NCBI GenBank assembly: GCA_934177995.1
Contig: CAKPPW010000038.1
Coordinates: 1-7,400, forward strand
Reading direction: 5' to 3'
Length of the DNA stretch: 7,400 bases
Source: an uncultured Bacilli bacterium
GTDB taxonomy: Bacteria; Bacillota_I; Bacilli_A; RF39; UBA660
Below the pieces are notes generated by a model. That model saw nothing but the letters and a program-made list of their open reading frames with translations. It had not been told where the DNA came from and did no database searches. A program made the translations under genes and the position numbers. Shown piece by piece: positions 6,097 through 7,400 of the stretch (position 1 is its first letter; each line of letters opens with the position of its first letter).

Positions 6097-7233
6097 ATGG
6101 GTAAAGACAAGGTAAGGAAATCTAATTTTGAATTGATGCGAATTCTTTGTATGTTTTTCATCGTTTTGTATCATGTGATTGATAAAGGTAATATTTTAAC
6201 TAATAGTAATAATAAAACTCTTACTGTTATTGTAGAGTTTATTCAGTTATTAATAGTAGTTCATGTGGATTTGTTTGTTTTGTTAACTGGTTACTTTCAA
6301 AGTAAGTCAAATTTTAAGATGTCAAAGATGTTAAAAATAATAGCACAGTGTCTATTTTATACGATTGTAATTATGTTAGTACTTAGTCTTACTGGTGTTA
6401 TAACTTTGAGTAAAGTGGAGATAGTTAAAAATATTTTTGTAAATTTTATTGGTGACTATTGGTTTATTAATATATATTTATTACTTTATGCTATTTCCCC
6501 ATTCTTAAATATAATTATTGATAATATGGATCAATCTAAATATAAGAAATTATTAATTTGTTGTTTTATTTTATTTAGTTTAATCCCTTATAATTCTGGT
6601 AATAAATTTTTCTTTTATAATAGTGGCTTCTCACTAACTAACTTTGTTTTTCTCTATTTTGTTGGAGCCTATCTTAGAAAATATCCAATAAAAGAGAGTT
6701 ATCTATTTAAGAAAATGACTAATAATAGTTATATTTTGATTCTTATCTTTATCTACTTCTTAATGGCTATTTCTAACTTTTGTTTATCAAAGACAGCTAG
6801 TTATCTAGTAGGAATTAATAGTGTCTTTCATGAAATATTTAGTAACTTTATTACAGAAAAATTAAACTATGAAAATCCTTTAGTAATAATTCAAGCTGTG
6901 TCTATCTTTTTAGTATTTGAAAAAATTAATATTAAAAGTAAATTTATTAATAAAATTTCCGCTTTATCGCTTGGTGTTTATATCTTTCACGAAAATATGT
7001 ATATAAGGACAAGAATATATAAATTATTTAAGATAGATAATGGAAACATATATTCCTTAAGGTTTATTCTCTATATGTTTTTTATAACCTTAGTTATATT
7101 TATTATTGGTATTATTATTGATTATCTAAGAAAGGTAATATTTGATTTCATTTCTAAAAGAAAAGTAAGTGTAAAGATTAGAAATGGAGTGAAAAACTAT
7201 ATAAGCAGTTTAGGACTGTCAATCAATTGGTAA
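6097..7233 (+). CDS. Acyltransferase-3 family membrane protein (probable glycan O-acyltransferase)
   Basis: This 378-residue protein has about ten membrane segments. It begins with the family's hallmark NFELMRILCMFFIVLYH at 10-26. R15 and H26 hold the positions of the conserved Arg and His used for acyl transfer in this family. Further family-like blocks are HVDLFVLLTGYF at 56-67, WFINIYLLLYAISPFLN at 122-138 and YIFHEN at 295-300. The length fits a bare acyltransferase-3 domain with no extra SGNH domain. A basic cytoplasmic-looking tail follows the last helix from about residue 345. Family members carry acetyl or other short acyl groups across the membrane to decorate capsule, O-antigen or wall glycans. 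Here it probably modifies the cluster's polymer; acetyl is the likeliest group, by family only. It is set off from the upstream block by a 77-base spacer with a candidate terminator and promoter, so it may be expressed separately. Confidence 0.85.
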   Translation: MGKDKVRKSNFELMRILCMFFIVLYHVIDKGNILTNSNNKTLTVIVEFIQLLIVVHVDLFVLLTGYFQSKSNFKMSKMLKIIAQCLFYTIVIMLVLSLTGVITLSKVEIVKNIFVNFIGDYWFINIYLLLYAISPFLNIIIDNMDQSKYKKLLICCFILFSLIPYNSGNKFFFYNSGFSLTNFVFLYFVGAYLRKYPIKESYLFKKMTNNSYILILIFIYFLMAISNFCLSKTASYLVGINSVFHEIFSNFITEKLNYENPLVIIQAVSIFLVFEKINIKSKFINKISALSLGVYIFHENMYIRTRIYKLFKIDNGNIYSLRFILYMFFITLVIFIIGIIIDYLRKVIFDFISKRKVSVKIRNGVKNYISSLGLSINW

Positions 7234-7247
7234 GATAAAAGTATTTG

Positions 7248-7276
7248 TTTACAAAAGAAAATAAAAAATGTAATAT
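7248..7276 (+). promoter_or_regulatory. Weak candidate promoter in the spacer after the acyltransferase gene
   Basis: TTTACA at 7248-7253 (5 of 6 to TTGACA) is followed 17 bases later by TAATAT at 7271-7276 (4 of 6 to TATAAT). The expected transcript start would fall at about 7283, right at the ribosome binding site of the next gene, which is unusually close. I see no convincing terminator in this 63-base spacer, so read-through from the acyltransferase gene may be the main source of expression. Confidence 0.25.
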
Positions 7277-7296
7277 ATATATGAGGAGTGATACTT

Positions 7297-7400
7297 ATGA
7301 ATCTTGTTAGTTTTCTTACTATATTAGTTTACTTTTTATTAGCTAATTTAACTACTGTTATAATTAGTAAGAAGACCTTTGGAAAGTGTTTACCGTTTAC
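7297..7400 (+). CDS. N-terminus of a putative polytopic membrane protein (partial)
   Basis: An ATG at 7297 follows a clear ribosome binding site, GAGGAG at 7283-7288, by 8 bases. The frame stays open to the window edge, giving 34 codons. The protein begins MNLVSFLTILVYFLLANLTT, a hydrophobic helix, followed by a short basic loop with SKKTFGKCLPF. A first helix followed by a K-K-x-F-G-K-x-L-P loop suggests a multi-spanning membrane protein rather than a secreted one; I see no signal-peptidase or lipobox site. In this setting a polymerase, ligase or GT-C type glycosyltransferase would fit, since the window otherwise lacks one, but 34 residues cannot establish this. The gene continues past the window. 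Confidence 0.6.
   Translation, partial: MNLVSFLTILVYFLLANLTTVIISKKTFGKCLPF

Noticed and set aside
7234..7260. Terminator after the acyltransferase gene
   Set aside because: The only self-complementary stretch (TTGT/ACAA near 7246-7255) has a tiny stem and loop and no T-tract, so it is not a credible terminator.
1..7400. Mobile element, CRISPR array, tRNA or rRNA within the window
   Set aside because: I saw no transposase or integrase reading frame, no spaced direct repeats and no cloverleaf-like G/C-rich block. Nearly all bases are accounted for by surface glycan genes.

Overview
The window is a very A+T-rich stretch in which every gene lies on the + strand. It reads as the interior of a cell-surface polysaccharide (capsule or wall glycan) biosynthesis cluster of a low-GC Bacillota-type bacterium. 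The basis is the strong base bias, Shine-Dalgarno sites close to the AGGAGGTGA consensus, tight gene packing and the gene content. TGA is used as a stop at two gene ends (57-59 and 5223-5225) and tryptophan is written TGG. The standard bacterial code therefore applies, and this is not a mycoplasma with reassigned TGA. I cannot name the species.

Layout. Positions 1-59 are the last 18 codons of a membrane protein. They run directly into a compact block of six genes: a DPM1-like GT2 glycosyltransferase (98-820), a DUF2304 small membrane protein (811-1164), a Wzx-like flippase (1148-2377), a second GT2 transferase (2381-3304), a 636-residue COG5610-type HAD protein (3315-5225) and a third GT2 transferase (5222-6019). 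Neighbours overlap by 4-17 bases or are 3-10 bases apart, so translation is probably coupled. An A/T-rich hairpin plus T-tract closes the block near 5995-6035. A short spacer with an extended -10 element follows, then a membrane acyltransferase-3 gene (6097-7233). A second short spacer leads to the start of another membrane protein gene (7297 to the window end), which is cut off.

How the genes may work together. The first three genes have the same order and type as gacI-gacJ-gacK of the streptococcal group A carbohydrate locus. There a GT2 enzyme with a DUF2304-like partner makes an undecaprenyl-phosphate-linked sugar, a flippase moves it outward, and a GT-C enzyme adds it to the polymer as a side chain. 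By analogy this block may supply a lipid-linked sugar for modification outside the membrane. The other two GT2 enzymes probably build the repeat unit in the cytoplasm, the HAD protein has an unassigned role, and the acyltransferase probably O-acylates the glycan. No priming transferase, nucleotide-sugar gene or clear polymerase/ligase is visible, so the locus must extend beyond both ends of the window.
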